The notes under the pieces: generated by a model
Database searches by the model: none
What the model was told of the DNA's origin: nothing
Seen by the model: the letters and a program-made list of their open reading frames with translations, nothing else
DNA from: Blautia sp. An249
GTDB lineage: Bacteria; Bacillota; Clostridia; Lachnospirales; Lachnospiraceae
Assembly: GCF_002159835.1 (NCBI RefSeq)
Contig: NZ_NFJL01000015.1
Coordinates: 1-64,000, forward strand
Reading direction: 5' to 3'
DNA length: 64,000 bases
Program-made: the position numbers and the translations under genes
Shown here: piece after piece, positions 55,150 to 62,168 of the stretch
Numbering within the stretch: the stretch's first letter is position 1
Layout of the letters: every line of letters begins with the position of its first letter

Positions 55150-55175
55150 CAGAGGTGCCGGAAATAGCACCTCTG
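55150..55175 (+). promoter_or_regulatory. Hairpin between the two rep genes
   Basis: Perfect 9-bp inverted repeat CAGAGGTGC / GCACCTCTG with an 8-nt loop, 2 bp after the short rep gene and 24 bp before the repA ribosome binding site. It has no T-run, so it is more likely a regulatory RNA structure or protein-binding site than a terminator. Confidence 0.55.
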
Positions 55176-55199
55176 AAATCCAGAAGAAAGGAGGAACAT

Positions 55200-56204
55200 A
55201 TGGAACAAAAAGTATCATTTAATTATTTTTACGGATCCCAGGCGGATCAGTATAGTTTTTACCGGATTCCAAAAGCGTTATTTAAGAATGATTACTTCCG
55301 CGGACTGTCCAGTGATGCGAAGATATTGTATGGGCTGATGTTGGACAGGATGTCTTTATCTATCAAGAACCAGTGGTTTGATCATGAAAACAGGGCTTAT
55401 ATATACTTTTCTATTGAAGATATTATGGAATTGCTGAATTGTGGCAGAAATAAAGCTGTAAAATCGCTGCAGGAGCTGGACAGTGAAAACGGGATTGGTC
55501 TAATCGAGAAGAAACGTCAGGGATTTGGCAAGACCAATATTATCTATGTAAAATCATTTATGATGGCAGACGAGGAAAAAACTGCGGAAGATATTCCATC
55601 AGATCAGGAGACAGAGCCACAGAAGTTTACAATTCAAACTTATGAGGGGGAAGAGTCAGATCAAGAAGTTTACAAAACAAACTTCAAGAAGTCCCAAAAA
55701 CAAACTTCAAGAAGTCCTGAAAATAAACTTCAAGAAGTTTGCAAAACAAACTCTATTTATAATAATTTAAGTTATAATAAAGAGAATGATACTGAATCAG
55801 ATCTAATCGGATCGTCTCAGATGCGATCCGCAGAAGGGATGACAACTATGCAGGCGTACGGAAGCCTGATCAAAGAGAATATTGACTATGATAATCTTCT
55901 GATCACCCATCCTTTTGAGCAGGAGCTGATCAATGGGATCTATGAGCTGATACTGGAGACAGTATTGTGTCAGAATGAAGAAATACTGATTGCCAGTAAC
56001 CGGTATCCGGTGCAGTTTGTGAAAAGTAAATTTCTGAAACTTAAATATTCACACATCGAATATGTGATCGAATGTCTGAAAAAGAATACTTCAAAAGTCA
56101 AGAATATTAAGAAGTATATGCTGGCTGCATTATTTAATGCGCCTGCTACGATTGATGGTTATTATCAGGCTGAGGTAAATCACGATATGCCCCAGTTTGC
56201 CTGA
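55200..56204 (+). CDS. repA: Replication initiator protein RepA (RepA_N family)
   Basis: A 334-residue initiator. The N-terminal domain (1-125) is RepA_N type (FNYFYGSQADQYSFYRIPKALF; CGRNKAVKSLQELD). A low-complexity linker (about 140-190) encodes no conserved protein but carries tandem 23-bp DNA repeats. The C-terminal domain (about 215-334) has the replication-relaxation-like LITHPFEQELINGIYELILETVLCQ and KKYMLAALFNAPATIDGYYQAEV. The ATG at 55200 has AAAGGAGG 5 nt upstream. In RepA_N plasmids the origin lies inside rep, as here. Confidence 0.9.
   Translation: MEQKVSFNYFYGSQADQYSFYRIPKALFKNDYFRGLSSDAKILYGLMLDRMSLSIKNQWFDHENRAYIYFSIEDIMELLNCGRNKAVKSLQELDSENGIGLIEKKRQGFGKTNIIYVKSFMMADEEKTAEDIPSDQETEPQKFTIQTYEGEESDQEVYKTNFKKSQKQTSRSPENKLQEVCKTNSIYNNLSYNKENDTESDLIGSSQMRSAEGMTTMQAYGSLIKENIDYDNLLITHPFEQELINGIYELILETVLCQNEEILIASNRYPVQFVKSKFLKLKYSHIEYVIECLKKNTSKVKNIKKYMLAALFNAPATIDGYYQAEVNHDMPQFA
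55662..55753 (+). repeat. Four tandem 23-bp iterons inside repA (probable origin)
   Basis: Four head-to-tail copies of CAAGAAGT..(7-8 variable)..AAACTT at 55662, 55685, 55708 and 55731, with a degenerate fifth at about 55621-55641. The period of 23 is not a multiple of three, so the repeats shift reading frame and cannot be a protein repeat; the DNA is what is conserved. AT-rich sequence (55753-55790) follows directly, a likely unwinding region. Confidence 0.9.
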
Positions 56205-56222
56205 GGGAGGAAAGGAGAAATC

Positions 56223-56519
56223 ATGATAATTTTAAAATTAATTGAAAAACTGATATTGCTTCCGGTATGGATCATCTTGGCTCTGATCAGCCTTTGCATT
56301 AAGCTGACAGTCAATTTATATGGCTTTATAAAAGGGGTTTTTACTTTCCTGCTTATTCTTTTGATGATCGGAACGATTGTCTGTTATCAGGACTGGGTTC
56401 AGGTGGCGGCACTCTTGTGTATTGAAGCGGCAGCATTCTTGATTTTATTCTGTGCATGCTTTATCGAAGTAACGGTAGATATGCTGAGAGGATATGTGAG
56501 CGACAGGCTTTTGTCTTAG
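56223..56519 (+). CDS. Small membrane protein of unknown function
   Basis: A 98-residue protein with two or three hydrophobic segments (about 8-30, 36-54 and 58-80). The central ILALISLCIKLTVNLYGFIKGVFTFLLILLMIGTIV shows no known motif. It has GGAGGAAAGGAG before the ATG and lies 19 bp after repA, so it is in the same operon. Genes like this are common in integrative elements of gut Firmicutes. No function can be given. Confidence 0.7.
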   Translation: MIILKLIEKLILLPVWIILALISLCIKLTVNLYGFIKGVFTFLLILLMIGTIVCYQDWVQVAALLCIEAAAFLILFCACFIEVTVDMLRGYVSDRLLS

Positions 56520-56533
56520 AAAGAAGGATGAAT

Positions 56534-57121
56534 ATGGCGTACATACATGAAATTTTAGGGAAAGCAAATATACGGAGTGTTGCGGATTTTCTGCTGTTTG
56601 GTCTGGGACCGGATGAAGATACAAGGAATTATGAGGAGAGAATAGACGAACTGTACGACAAGTTTGAAGATGCAGTAAAAAAGTATGATCCAAATCCCAC
56701 GTCAGAACTTCTGGACCTTTCCAATGAGATCAGCAGTGAGACGGCTAGCGTATATACAGAAATAGGACTTCAGATGGGAATTCTACTTGTTGTCGATATG
56801 GCTGCTAATCTCAGGCGTGAAAAAGGTCAGTACAGGCATAATACGGAAATCGATTATGAGGCAGACGAACTTATAAATAAGCTTTATCAGATACAGGAAG
56901 GATCTGTATTTCAGGAAGCTTTGTATGATGATAAAGAATTTCAACAAGCAGATAAAGAGCTAAAAATAGTAGTTGAAAAGATGCAGGAGAACTTATCGGA
57001 TTGTCGCAGAATGGACGTCATACAGGAACTGTATGATAAATTGGAGTGCATGATCCGGATATGCGGGAAGACGGCATATTGTCAGGGATTTCATGATGCA
57101 AACCGGTTATTTAATCTGTAA
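56534..57121 (+). CDS. Hypothetical protein, element backbone
   Basis: A 195-residue acidic, helical protein with no recognised motif. The start is the ATG at 56534 with AAGGA 5 nt upstream (an ATG at 56528 is possible; the open frame reaches back to 56456 inside the previous gene). It has a single cluster YNRR-free, Glu-rich middle and ends GKTAYCQGFHDANRLFNL, a pattern I associate with small hypothetical proteins of Lachnospiraceae elements but cannot tie to a function. A hairpin follows. Confidence 0.7.
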   Translation: MAYIHEILGKANIRSVADFLLFGLGPDEDTRNYEERIDELYDKFEDAVKKYDPNPTSELLDLSNEISSETASVYTEIGLQMGILLVVDMAANLRREKGQYRHNTEIDYEADELINKLYQIQEGSVFQEALYDDKEFQQADKELKIVVEKMQENLSDCRRMDVIQELYDKLECMIRICGKTAYCQGFHDANRLFNL

Positions 57122-57128
57122 AAATAAA

Positions 57129-57162
57129 CAGGCTCCACATTCATTGTGAATGGGGAGTCTGT
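57129..57162 (+). terminator. Hairpin terminator of the rep operon
   Basis: CAGGCTCCACATTCA pairs imperfectly with TGAATGGGGAGTCTG, 8 bp after the stop. The U-tract is weak (TTCATC). It lies between convergent genes and probably ends both. Confidence 0.6.
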
Positions 57163-57178
57163 TCATCAGATGATGTGT

Positions 57179-57391
57179 TCAGAATACATTGTCATCAGGA
57201 TAATGAGTCATAATATCTTCAACATTGCAATTCAAAATATTACAGAGTTTATCAATCGTATTGACTTCTACATTCTGATTATGCCGTAATCGGTTTAGCT
57301 GAGAGCGGTTCATATGATACCGGGTATACAGATCATATTGTGTAATGTTCCGGGCTTTCATAGTTTCCCATAACTTGTCATATTTAATCAT
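57179..57391 (-). CDS. Helix-turn-helix (Cro/C1, YozG-like) regulator
   Basis: A 70-residue protein consisting of one XRE-type helix-turn-helix: MIKYDKLWETMKARNITQYDLYTRYHMNRSQLNRLRHNQNV with IDKLCNILNCNVEDIM as the closing helices. Such short proteins usually repress their own or neighbouring genes. It is divergent from the membrane-protein gene at 57498 and shares the 106-bp gap that carries a palindrome. Confidence 0.85.
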   Translation of the reverse strand: MIKYDKLWETMKARNITQYDLYTRYHMNRSQLNRLRHNQNVEVNTIDKLCNILNCNVEDIMTHYPDDNVF

Positions 57392-57461
57392 TTCAGTAAA
57401 CTGCTTTCTATAGATTCATATTGCTATACAGATATTATTAGCGTAAAATAAGGGAAACAAT

Positions 57462-57481
57462 AGTGTTCGTATACGGACACT
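57462..57481. promoter_or_regulatory. Palindromic operator candidate
   Basis: AGTGTTCGTATACGGACACT is a 20-bp palindrome with one mismatched pair. It lies in the divergent promoter gap, 16 bp before the start at 57498 and next to its ribosome binding site. The HTH protein at 57179 is the obvious candidate to bind it. Confidence 0.6.
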
Positions 57482-57497
57482 ACAGGAGAGTGCGTAT

Positions 57498-57854
57498 ATG
57501 AGAAAAGTAAAGATAATCCTGCCGATTCTGTTTCTTTTCACCGGCATTCTTTTATATCTGCAGTTTGGCCGGGATGTAGAAGTAATATCCACAACGAGTA
57601 CAACCAGCGATCAGTTTTATGAACAGGGAATGACAGTAGTTGCCAATAAGCTTATCATTCCTGATAAAGTTGCTTTTGCAGAAAATCTTCTGGATCGGAC
57701 CAGGCGAAATGATTTCAAAGAAGTTCTTTTTTCTTATGATGTATTAGGATATCCGGACAGGATAAAGATTAAGGTCTATCCTAATAGGATCTGCATGAAA
57801 TTATGCAGAGGAAGTTGGAATATTGAATATGAAAATGGAGAAATGTGGCTATAA
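57498..57854 (+). CDS. Hypothetical membrane-anchored or secreted protein
   Basis: A 118-residue protein with a basic start and one hydrophobic segment (ILPILFLFTGILLYLQF, about 6-22), followed by a Thr/Ser-rich stretch (STTSTTSD) and a small outer domain. There is no lipobox. AGGAG lies before the ATG. No homologue is recognised. It is divergently arranged with an HTH gene. Confidence 0.65.
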   Translation: MRKVKIILPILFLFTGILLYLQFGRDVEVISTTSTTSDQFYEQGMTVVANKLIIPDKVAFAENLLDRTRRNDFKEVLFSYDVLGYPDRIKIKVYPNRICMKLCRGSWNIEYENGEMWL

Positions 57855-58187
57855 GAATTGTTGGTGGATTGGAGATATACATTGATTGATTTTTAGAAAA
57901 TAGATATAATCAAACTAACAAATACGAATTTGAATATCAGTAAATTATGACCTCTCAACAGAGGTTACAGTGTTTTAATAAAATCCTCCAAAAGCCTTGA
58001 AAACAAAGGATTTATCGCAATGTGTTCGCCTTATCTCTTTATACGGTTACACACAAGTTTACTCTTTCCCTCCTTGCTCATAAGGGCAAATGCAAGGGCA
58101 AGAAAATCTCATAACAAAATATAACAGAGTGTGGCAATCGGAGAGCTGTGATGTATGTGCGAATATATTATAACGGAGGATTTTTCA
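57855..58187. other. Gene-free stretch at the left edge of the nested tnpV block
   Basis: About 330 bp with no credible gene. Base composition shifts from AT-rich (57860-57960) to more balanced sequence. The last 150 bp look like the leader usually found before tnpV. The left border of the nested block is probably in this stretch, but I see no clear terminal repeat or target duplication. Confidence 0.4.
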
Positions 58188-58565
58188 ATGGACAAGTACA
58201 TTTACGATGATAAAAATGGTCTGTGGTATGAACTGCAAGGAGATTATTATATCCCATGTCTTATCTTACCAGCCGAAAAAGAACAGCCTATTGGTTTGTG
58301 GGGACAGCGGCACTTGCGGTATCTGAAAGAATACCGCCGAGCCACCTACATAACCTTGTTCACAAGCGGCAGGCTGAACAATTACCTTGCTGACATCGAC
58401 AGGCAGGCGCAGGAGCGCATGGAAAGGCTCACAGAGCAGATGAAACGGGTGCAGGGTATTACGGAGCAGTTAAAGGCGGAAAACGCTTTGGAATGGACAC
58501 AGAGAATGAATAACATACGGGCGTGTGCAAAGGAGATTGTGGAAAAAGAAATCATCTTTGCATAA
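58188..58565 (+). CDS. tnpV: Transposon-encoded protein TnpV
   Basis: A 125-residue protein beginning MDKYIYDDKNGLWYELQGDY, the typical TnpV start, with a central RHLRYLKEYRRATYITLFTSG and a coiled C-terminal half that ends KEIVEKEIIFA. TnpV is known from Tn4451-type and related mobilisable elements of clostridia; its role is not clear. The ATG at 58188 has GGAGG 8 nt upstream. Its presence with arsenic genes and a mobilisation remnant marks this block as an inserted module. Confidence 0.82.
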   Translation: MDKYIYDDKNGLWYELQGDYYIPCLILPAEKEQPIGLWGQRHLRYLKEYRRATYITLFTSGRLNNYLADIDRQAQERMERLTEQMKRVQGITEQLKAENALEWTQRMNNIRACAKEIVEKEIIFA

Positions 58566-58570
58566 GAAGA

Positions 58571-58604
58571 CAGCGGTAGGATTTAGTTTTCCTACCGCTG
58601 TTTC
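58571..58604 (+). terminator. Terminator after tnpV
   Basis: CAGCGGTAGGA / TCCTACCGCTG stem followed by TTTCAC, 6 bp past the stop. It separates tnpV from the arsenic operon. Confidence 0.85.
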
Positions 58605-58624
58605 ACTTAAATCAAAAAAATATA

Positions 58625-58662
58625 TTGACATTTTTCTATGTGTTGCATATAATAACACATAG
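58625..58662 (+). promoter_or_regulatory. arsR promoter with overlapping operator
   Basis: TTGACA (58625-58630), 17-bp spacer, TATAAT (58648-58653): a perfect promoter. The 9-bp inverted repeat CTATGTGTT (58636-58644) / AACACATAG (58654-58662) straddles the -10 box, which fits an ArsR/SmtB dimer site that blocks polymerase until the metalloid binds. Confidence 0.9.
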
Positions 58663-58692
58663 ACATTTATCTATAGGAGGTGATTGAGAGAG

Positions 58693-59001
58693 ATGGATGA
58701 AAAAAGAATTGCGGCAATTTTCAAAGCGTTTTGTGATGAAAACCGCATTAGGATTATAAAACTGCTGCGTTCAGGTGAAAAATGTGCTTGCAAGTTGCTA
58801 GAAGAAATCAATGTCACGCAGCCTACGCTTTCCCACCATATGAAAATTCTTTGTGACGCTGAAATAGTTGTCGGGCGCAAAGAGGGAAAATGGACACACT
58901 ATTCTATTTCAGAAAAAGGTGTGGAGCAGGCAAAAGAATGTTTGCGGCAGTTGACAACACTTGATGTTGAAAGCGAAAACAAGTCGTGCTGTGAAAAGTG
59001 A
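58693..59001 (+). CDS. arsR: ArsR/SmtB family metalloid-responsive repressor
   Basis: A 102-residue winged-helix repressor: FKAFCDENRIRIIKLL, the recognition helix TQPTLSHHMKIL, and WTHYSIS in the wing. The metal-site cysteines are C31 and C33 (KCACKLL, like ELCVC in arsenic sensors), with C14 near by and a C-terminal CC pair. It should repress its own operon and be released by arsenite. I prefer the ATG at 58693; the TTG at 58684 is only 3 nt from AGGAGG. The operator overlaps the promoter upstream. Confidence 0.92.
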   Translation: MDEKRIAAIFKAFCDENRIRIIKLLRSGEKCACKLLEEINVTQPTLSHHMKILCDAEIVVGRKEGKWTHYSISEKGVEQAKECLRQLTTLDVESENKSCCEK

Positions 59002-59089
59002 GGAAGTTTATTGATTGCTTTTCCGCACGGCTTATATTCGGGACGATAAATCGACATATTTCAATATAACTATATGAAAGGGGCTTTTT

Positions 59090-60103
59090 ATGGAGACACT
59101 AAAAACAATTTGGGACTTTTTTCAAAATGAAGTCCTTGGTATGAACTGGCTGAATCGCCTCATTGAAACATTTTTGAACGCTTGCGGTTTAGATACCACG
59201 GGCAAAATAGGAGGAAGTGTTCAGTTTTTCATCTATGATACTGTAAAAATTATGGTACTGCTCGGCGTTTTGATTTTGATTATCTCGTATATTCAAAGTT
59301 ATTTCCCGCCCGAAAGAACTAAAAAGATACTCGGCAGATTTCACGGAATATGGGCGAATATCATCGCCGCTCTGCTCGGTACGGTAACACCGTTTTGCTC
59401 GTGTTCTTCCATTCCGTTGTTTATCGGGTTTACAAGCGCAGGTTTGCCGCTTGGCGTTACATTCTCCTTTTTGATTTCTTCGCCGATGGTTGACCTCGGA
59501 AGCCTTGTCTTACTGATGAGTATTTTCGGCTGGAAAGTTGCTGTTTTATATGTAATATTCGGTTTGGTAATCGCTGTGGCTGGCGGAACGCTAATTGAAA
59601 AGTTGCACCTCGATAATCAAGTGGAAGAATATATCCGAAACGGTCACTCGATTGATGTTCCGCAGGAGGAACTGCATTTCAAAGACCGTATGAAATTTGC
59701 GTGGGAACAGGTTGTTGAAACCGCTAAAAAGGTTGCGCCTTATGTTCTGATCGGCGTGGGCATTGGTGCTTTCATTCACAACTGGATTCCTGAAGAATTT
59801 ATTGTCAAAGCACTTGGCGAAAATAATCCGTTTGGTGTAATTCTTGCTACGATAGTCGGTATTCCGATGTATGCGGATATTTTCGGTACAATCCCGATTG
59901 CAGAAGCCCTGCTTGCAAAAGGAGCTTTGCTCGGCGTTGTTCTTTCCTTTATGATGGGCGTTACAACGCTCTCGCTCCCTTCAATGATTATGCTTCGCAA
60001 GGCAGTTAAGCCGAAACTGCTTGGTATTTTCATTGGAATATGTGCTGCTGGTATTATTATTGTAGGCTATCTTTTCAACGCAATACAATATTTAATTGTT
60101 TAA
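59090..60103 (+). CDS. ArsP/YraQ-family permease (DUF318)
   Basis: A 337-residue permease with about eight membrane segments. The family motif TPFCSCSSIPLFIGF (Cys 103 and 105) and the similar second-half block IVGIPMYADIFGTIPIAEAL are clear. The family (PF03773) includes ArsP, which exports organic arsenicals, and other heavy-metal permeases. Between arsR and arsC, arsenite export is a fair inference: there is no ArsB or Acr3 in the cluster, so this permease probably takes that place. Confidence 0.87.
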   Translation: METLKTIWDFFQNEVLGMNWLNRLIETFLNACGLDTTGKIGGSVQFFIYDTVKIMVLLGVLILIISYIQSYFPPERTKKILGRFHGIWANIIAALLGTVTPFCSCSSIPLFIGFTSAGLPLGVTFSFLISSPMVDLGSLVLLMSIFGWKVAVLYVIFGLVIAVAGGTLIEKLHLDNQVEEYIRNGHSIDVPQEELHFKDRMKFAWEQVVETAKKVAPYVLIGVGIGAFIHNWIPEEFIVKALGENNPFGVILATIVGIPMYADIFGTIPIAEALLAKGALLGVVLSFMMGVTTLSLPSMIMLRKAVKPKLLGIFIGICAAGIIIVGYLFNAIQYLIV

Positions 60104-60121
60104 TTTTAGGAGGTTATTATT

Positions 60122-60502
60122 ATGGCATTATTTAACTTTGGAAAGAAAAAGGAAGAAGAAAAGAAAACACCTGCTTGCGCTTGTAGCTGCGGTTGTGCTG
60201 CCAGCGAAGCAGAAAGCATTACAAACGATTGCTGTCCTGATTTGAAAGAGGGAGAAATCTGCTGTATCAAAGTGTTAGGAGCAGGTTGTAAATCCTGTCA
60301 CGAACAATTTGAATACACAAAGCAGGCGGTAAAGGATATGGGACTTTCCGTAGAGGTCGAATACATTACCGATATGCAGAAAGTAATGGAATACGGTGTT
60401 ATGAGTATGCCTGCCCTTGTTGTCAACGAAAAGGTTGTTGCTATGGGTAAGGTTTTGAAAGCTGCTGATGTGGTTGCTCTGCTGCACAAGCTGGGGTTTT
60501 AA
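60122..60502 (+). CDS. Cys-rich thioredoxin-fold protein (redox-active disulfide protein 2 type)
   Basis: A 126-residue protein. The C-terminal 80 residues form the small thioredoxin/glutaredoxin-like fold of the TM0996/MTH895 kind, with the redox motif CKSC (C56, C59 in GAGCKSCHEQ) and MPALVVNEKVV. The N-terminal 48 residues hold eight more cysteines (C19, 21, 23, 25, 37, 38, 47, 48). Such an extension is likely to bind arsenic or another soft metal. It lies between the permease and arsC with 18 bp and 2 bp gaps, so it is part of the operon and could deliver or reduce the metalloid. Confidence 0.85.
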   Translation: MALFNFGKKKEEEKKTPACACSCGCAASEAESITNDCCPDLKEGEICCIKVLGAGCKSCHEQFEYTKQAVKDMGLSVEVEYITDMQKVMEYGVMSMPALVVNEKVVAMGKVLKAADVVALLHKLGF

Positions 60503-60504
60503 CG

Positions 60505-60897
60505 ATGGATAAGAAAAAGGTAGCCTTTATTTGTGTGCATAACTCCTGCCGCAGTCAGATTGCAGAAGCACTTGGAAAACATTTGGCGGGAGATAAGTTT
60601 GATTTCTATTCTGCCGGAACAGAAACAAAATCACAAATCAATCAGGACGCTGTGCGGCTTATGAAACAGCTTTATGGGATAGATATGGAGCAAAGCCAAT
60701 ATAGCAAGACGATTGATAAAATCCCTACGCCCGATATTGCGATTTCAATGGGGTGTGATGTCGGTTGTCCCTATATCGGTAGAGCGTTTGATGATAATTG
60801 GGGACTTCCCGATCCGACGGGCAAAAGTGATGAATGTTTTATACAGGTCATTGAGAGAATATCTCAAAAAATAAAAGACTTGAAATTAAAAAAGTAA
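60505..60897 (+). CDS. arsC: Arsenate reductase (thioredoxin-coupled, LMW-PTP fold)
   Basis: Reduces arsenate to arsenite for export. The 130-residue protein has the CX5R phosphate loop C10-VHNSC-R16 and the resolving cysteines C84 and C88 (ISMGCDVGCPY), and the DPTGKSDE motif. The second pair of cysteines is 4 apart, closer than in S. aureus ArsC. The thioredoxin-fold protein encoded just before may serve as its electron donor, an inference from position. Confidence 0.93.
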   Translation: MDKKKVAFICVHNSCRSQIAEALGKHLAGDKFDFYSAGTETKSQINQDAVRLMKQLYGIDMEQSQYSKTIDKIPTPDIAISMGCDVGCPYIGRAFDDNWGLPDPTGKSDECFIQVIERISQKIKDLKLKK

Positions 60898-60898
60898 C

Positions 60899-61066
60899 AT
60901 GAAAGCCACAGAATGGATATATTGCCCTATCTGCGGCAATAAAACTCGCACAATGATACGGGAAGATACAGAATTAAGAAACTTCCCTCTCTACTGTCCG
61001 AAGTGCAAAAAGGAAACAATCATCAATGCTCAGGATATGAAAGTCACGCTTGCAGAACACAAATAA
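60899..61066 (+). CDS. Cysteine-rich KTR domain protein
   Basis: A 55-residue protein with two zinc-ribbon-like knuckles, CPICGNKTR and CPKCKK, matching the cysteine-rich KTR family that is widely found next to tnpV and antibiotic- or metal-resistance genes in clostridial elements. It starts 1 bp after the arsC stop. The family's function is unknown. It is too short to be noticed by length-based ORF calling. Confidence 0.82.
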   Translation: MKATEWIYCPICGNKTRTMIREDTELRNFPLYCPKCKKETIINAQDMKVTLAEHK

Positions 61067-61078
61067 GATTTTTATGTA

Positions 61079-61115
61079 TGCCGCCGCATGGGTAATACCA
61101 TAGCGGCGGTTTTTC
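61079..61115 (+). terminator. Terminator of the ars operon
   Basis: GCCGCCGCATGG / CCATAGCGGCGG stem followed by TTTTT, 12 bp past the KTR stop. Strong Rho-independent terminator. Confidence 0.92.
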
Positions 61116-61119
61116 GTGC

Positions 61120-61968
61120 CTATCGGCTGTCTCTGTCAAAGGATTTCTTTCTCTGTCTCGGTTGGTTTCTTTGCTTGCCCTCTGCCTGAAGCTGACGCAG
61201 GCGTTTCAGCACGCTCTCCCGTTCAGGCGGCTTTGCCTGCTCTTTTTGGGCAGGTTTCTGTTTTTCCCTGACCTGCCGCTCCCATGCGGCAAGGTCACGG
61301 TTGTACTGCTCCACAACAGCCTCTGCCTTGCGGTAGGTTGCCATGAACGCCTGCACATCGGGATAACCGTCCTCTTTCAGAACATCGGGCAGTTTGTCCA
61401 GCTTTTCAGCGATTTCCTTTTCTGTCCGCTGTATCTGCTCTGTGAGCGCCTTGCGCTCCTTACCCTTGAAAATCCCTTTTGTATCGGCAAGTTGCTGTTT
61501 CAGCTTCGGAAGTACCATATCCTGCAAATGCCGAATTTCTTTCGCCTTATCCTGCGCCTTTATCATCAGCTTTTGCATGGTACGGAATTCTGCCATATCT
61601 ATTTCAAGGACAGGCTTCGGCGGCATATCGTGTTCACGGATTAAGTTTTGCAGAAAGTCCTTTGCCTTGCTGACGATACTGCGGAACAGACCCGGCAGCC
61701 AGCCCTTGGTTTTGATAGACTGGCTTGTTTTTTCGTGTATCTCTGTCCGCTTGACTTCTAAAATCTTTGCTTCGGAGATACCTGATAATAACGCCATATC
61801 CGCTGTCCTGTTCCATTCCTGCCTTGCGGCATTGTCGGCTTTGATTTCGTCCTCTTTGGGATTGTTCTTGCCGATTTTCTTGGTCGGCAGATAGACGCTG
61901 TTTTTATCAAATACCTTTAAGTGCTGCTCAGGATCAGAGATATGGCGGTTAATAAGTTCCGTATACAC
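61120..61968 (-). pseudogene. Truncated MobA/MobL-type relaxase (C-terminal part only)
   Basis: The frame encodes 282 residues that look like the C-terminal region of a MobA/MobL-family mobilisation protein: an acidic helix (IDADN-like EIKADNAARQEWNRTADMALL), KTKGWLPGLFRSIVSKAKDFLQ and a long Lys/Glu/Gln coiled tail ending RQRKKSFDRDSR. The catalytic N-terminal relaxase domain (Tyr and HxH motif) is absent, and the frame has only a GTG for a start. It therefore appears to be cut at about 61970-61990, where another broken frame begins on the other strand. The base composition is higher in GC than the neighbours. Confidence 0.65.
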
Positions 61969-61990
61969 TTCCTTTGCTCTATATACATTT

Positions 61991-62098
61991 GTCTTTGTTT
62001 TTGATAATGGTATCGGGTGGAAAATTGCGTTAATTATTATTGGCTTGGGTTGGCTTATATCCGCTGTCTCCGGGTTTATAGAAAATTTGAAGAAATAG
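61991..62098 (+). pseudogene. Orphan C-terminal fragment of a membrane protein
   Basis: A plus-strand frame without a start codon: FDNGIGWKIALIIIGLG then SAVSGFIENLKK and a stop at 62096. The hydrophobic helix with a charged Lys-Lys end looks like a real protein C-terminus. It directly abuts the truncated mobilisation gene, so this is probably the junction between two elements. The parent family is not recognised. Confidence 0.4.
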
Positions 62099-62123
62099 AC
62101 AAAGCCTAAGTTGTTAGACTGAC

Positions 62124-62168
62124 CAAAAAATCAGGGAGCATATCAAATTGATACGCTCCCGTTATTTT
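62124..62168. terminator. Bidirectional terminator downstream of immA
   Basis: GGGAGC-ATATCAA-TTGATA-GCTCCC (62134-62160) with an A-tract before and T-rich sequence after. It serves immA on the minus strand (U-tract GATTTTTTGG) and possibly the plus strand. Confidence 0.8.
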
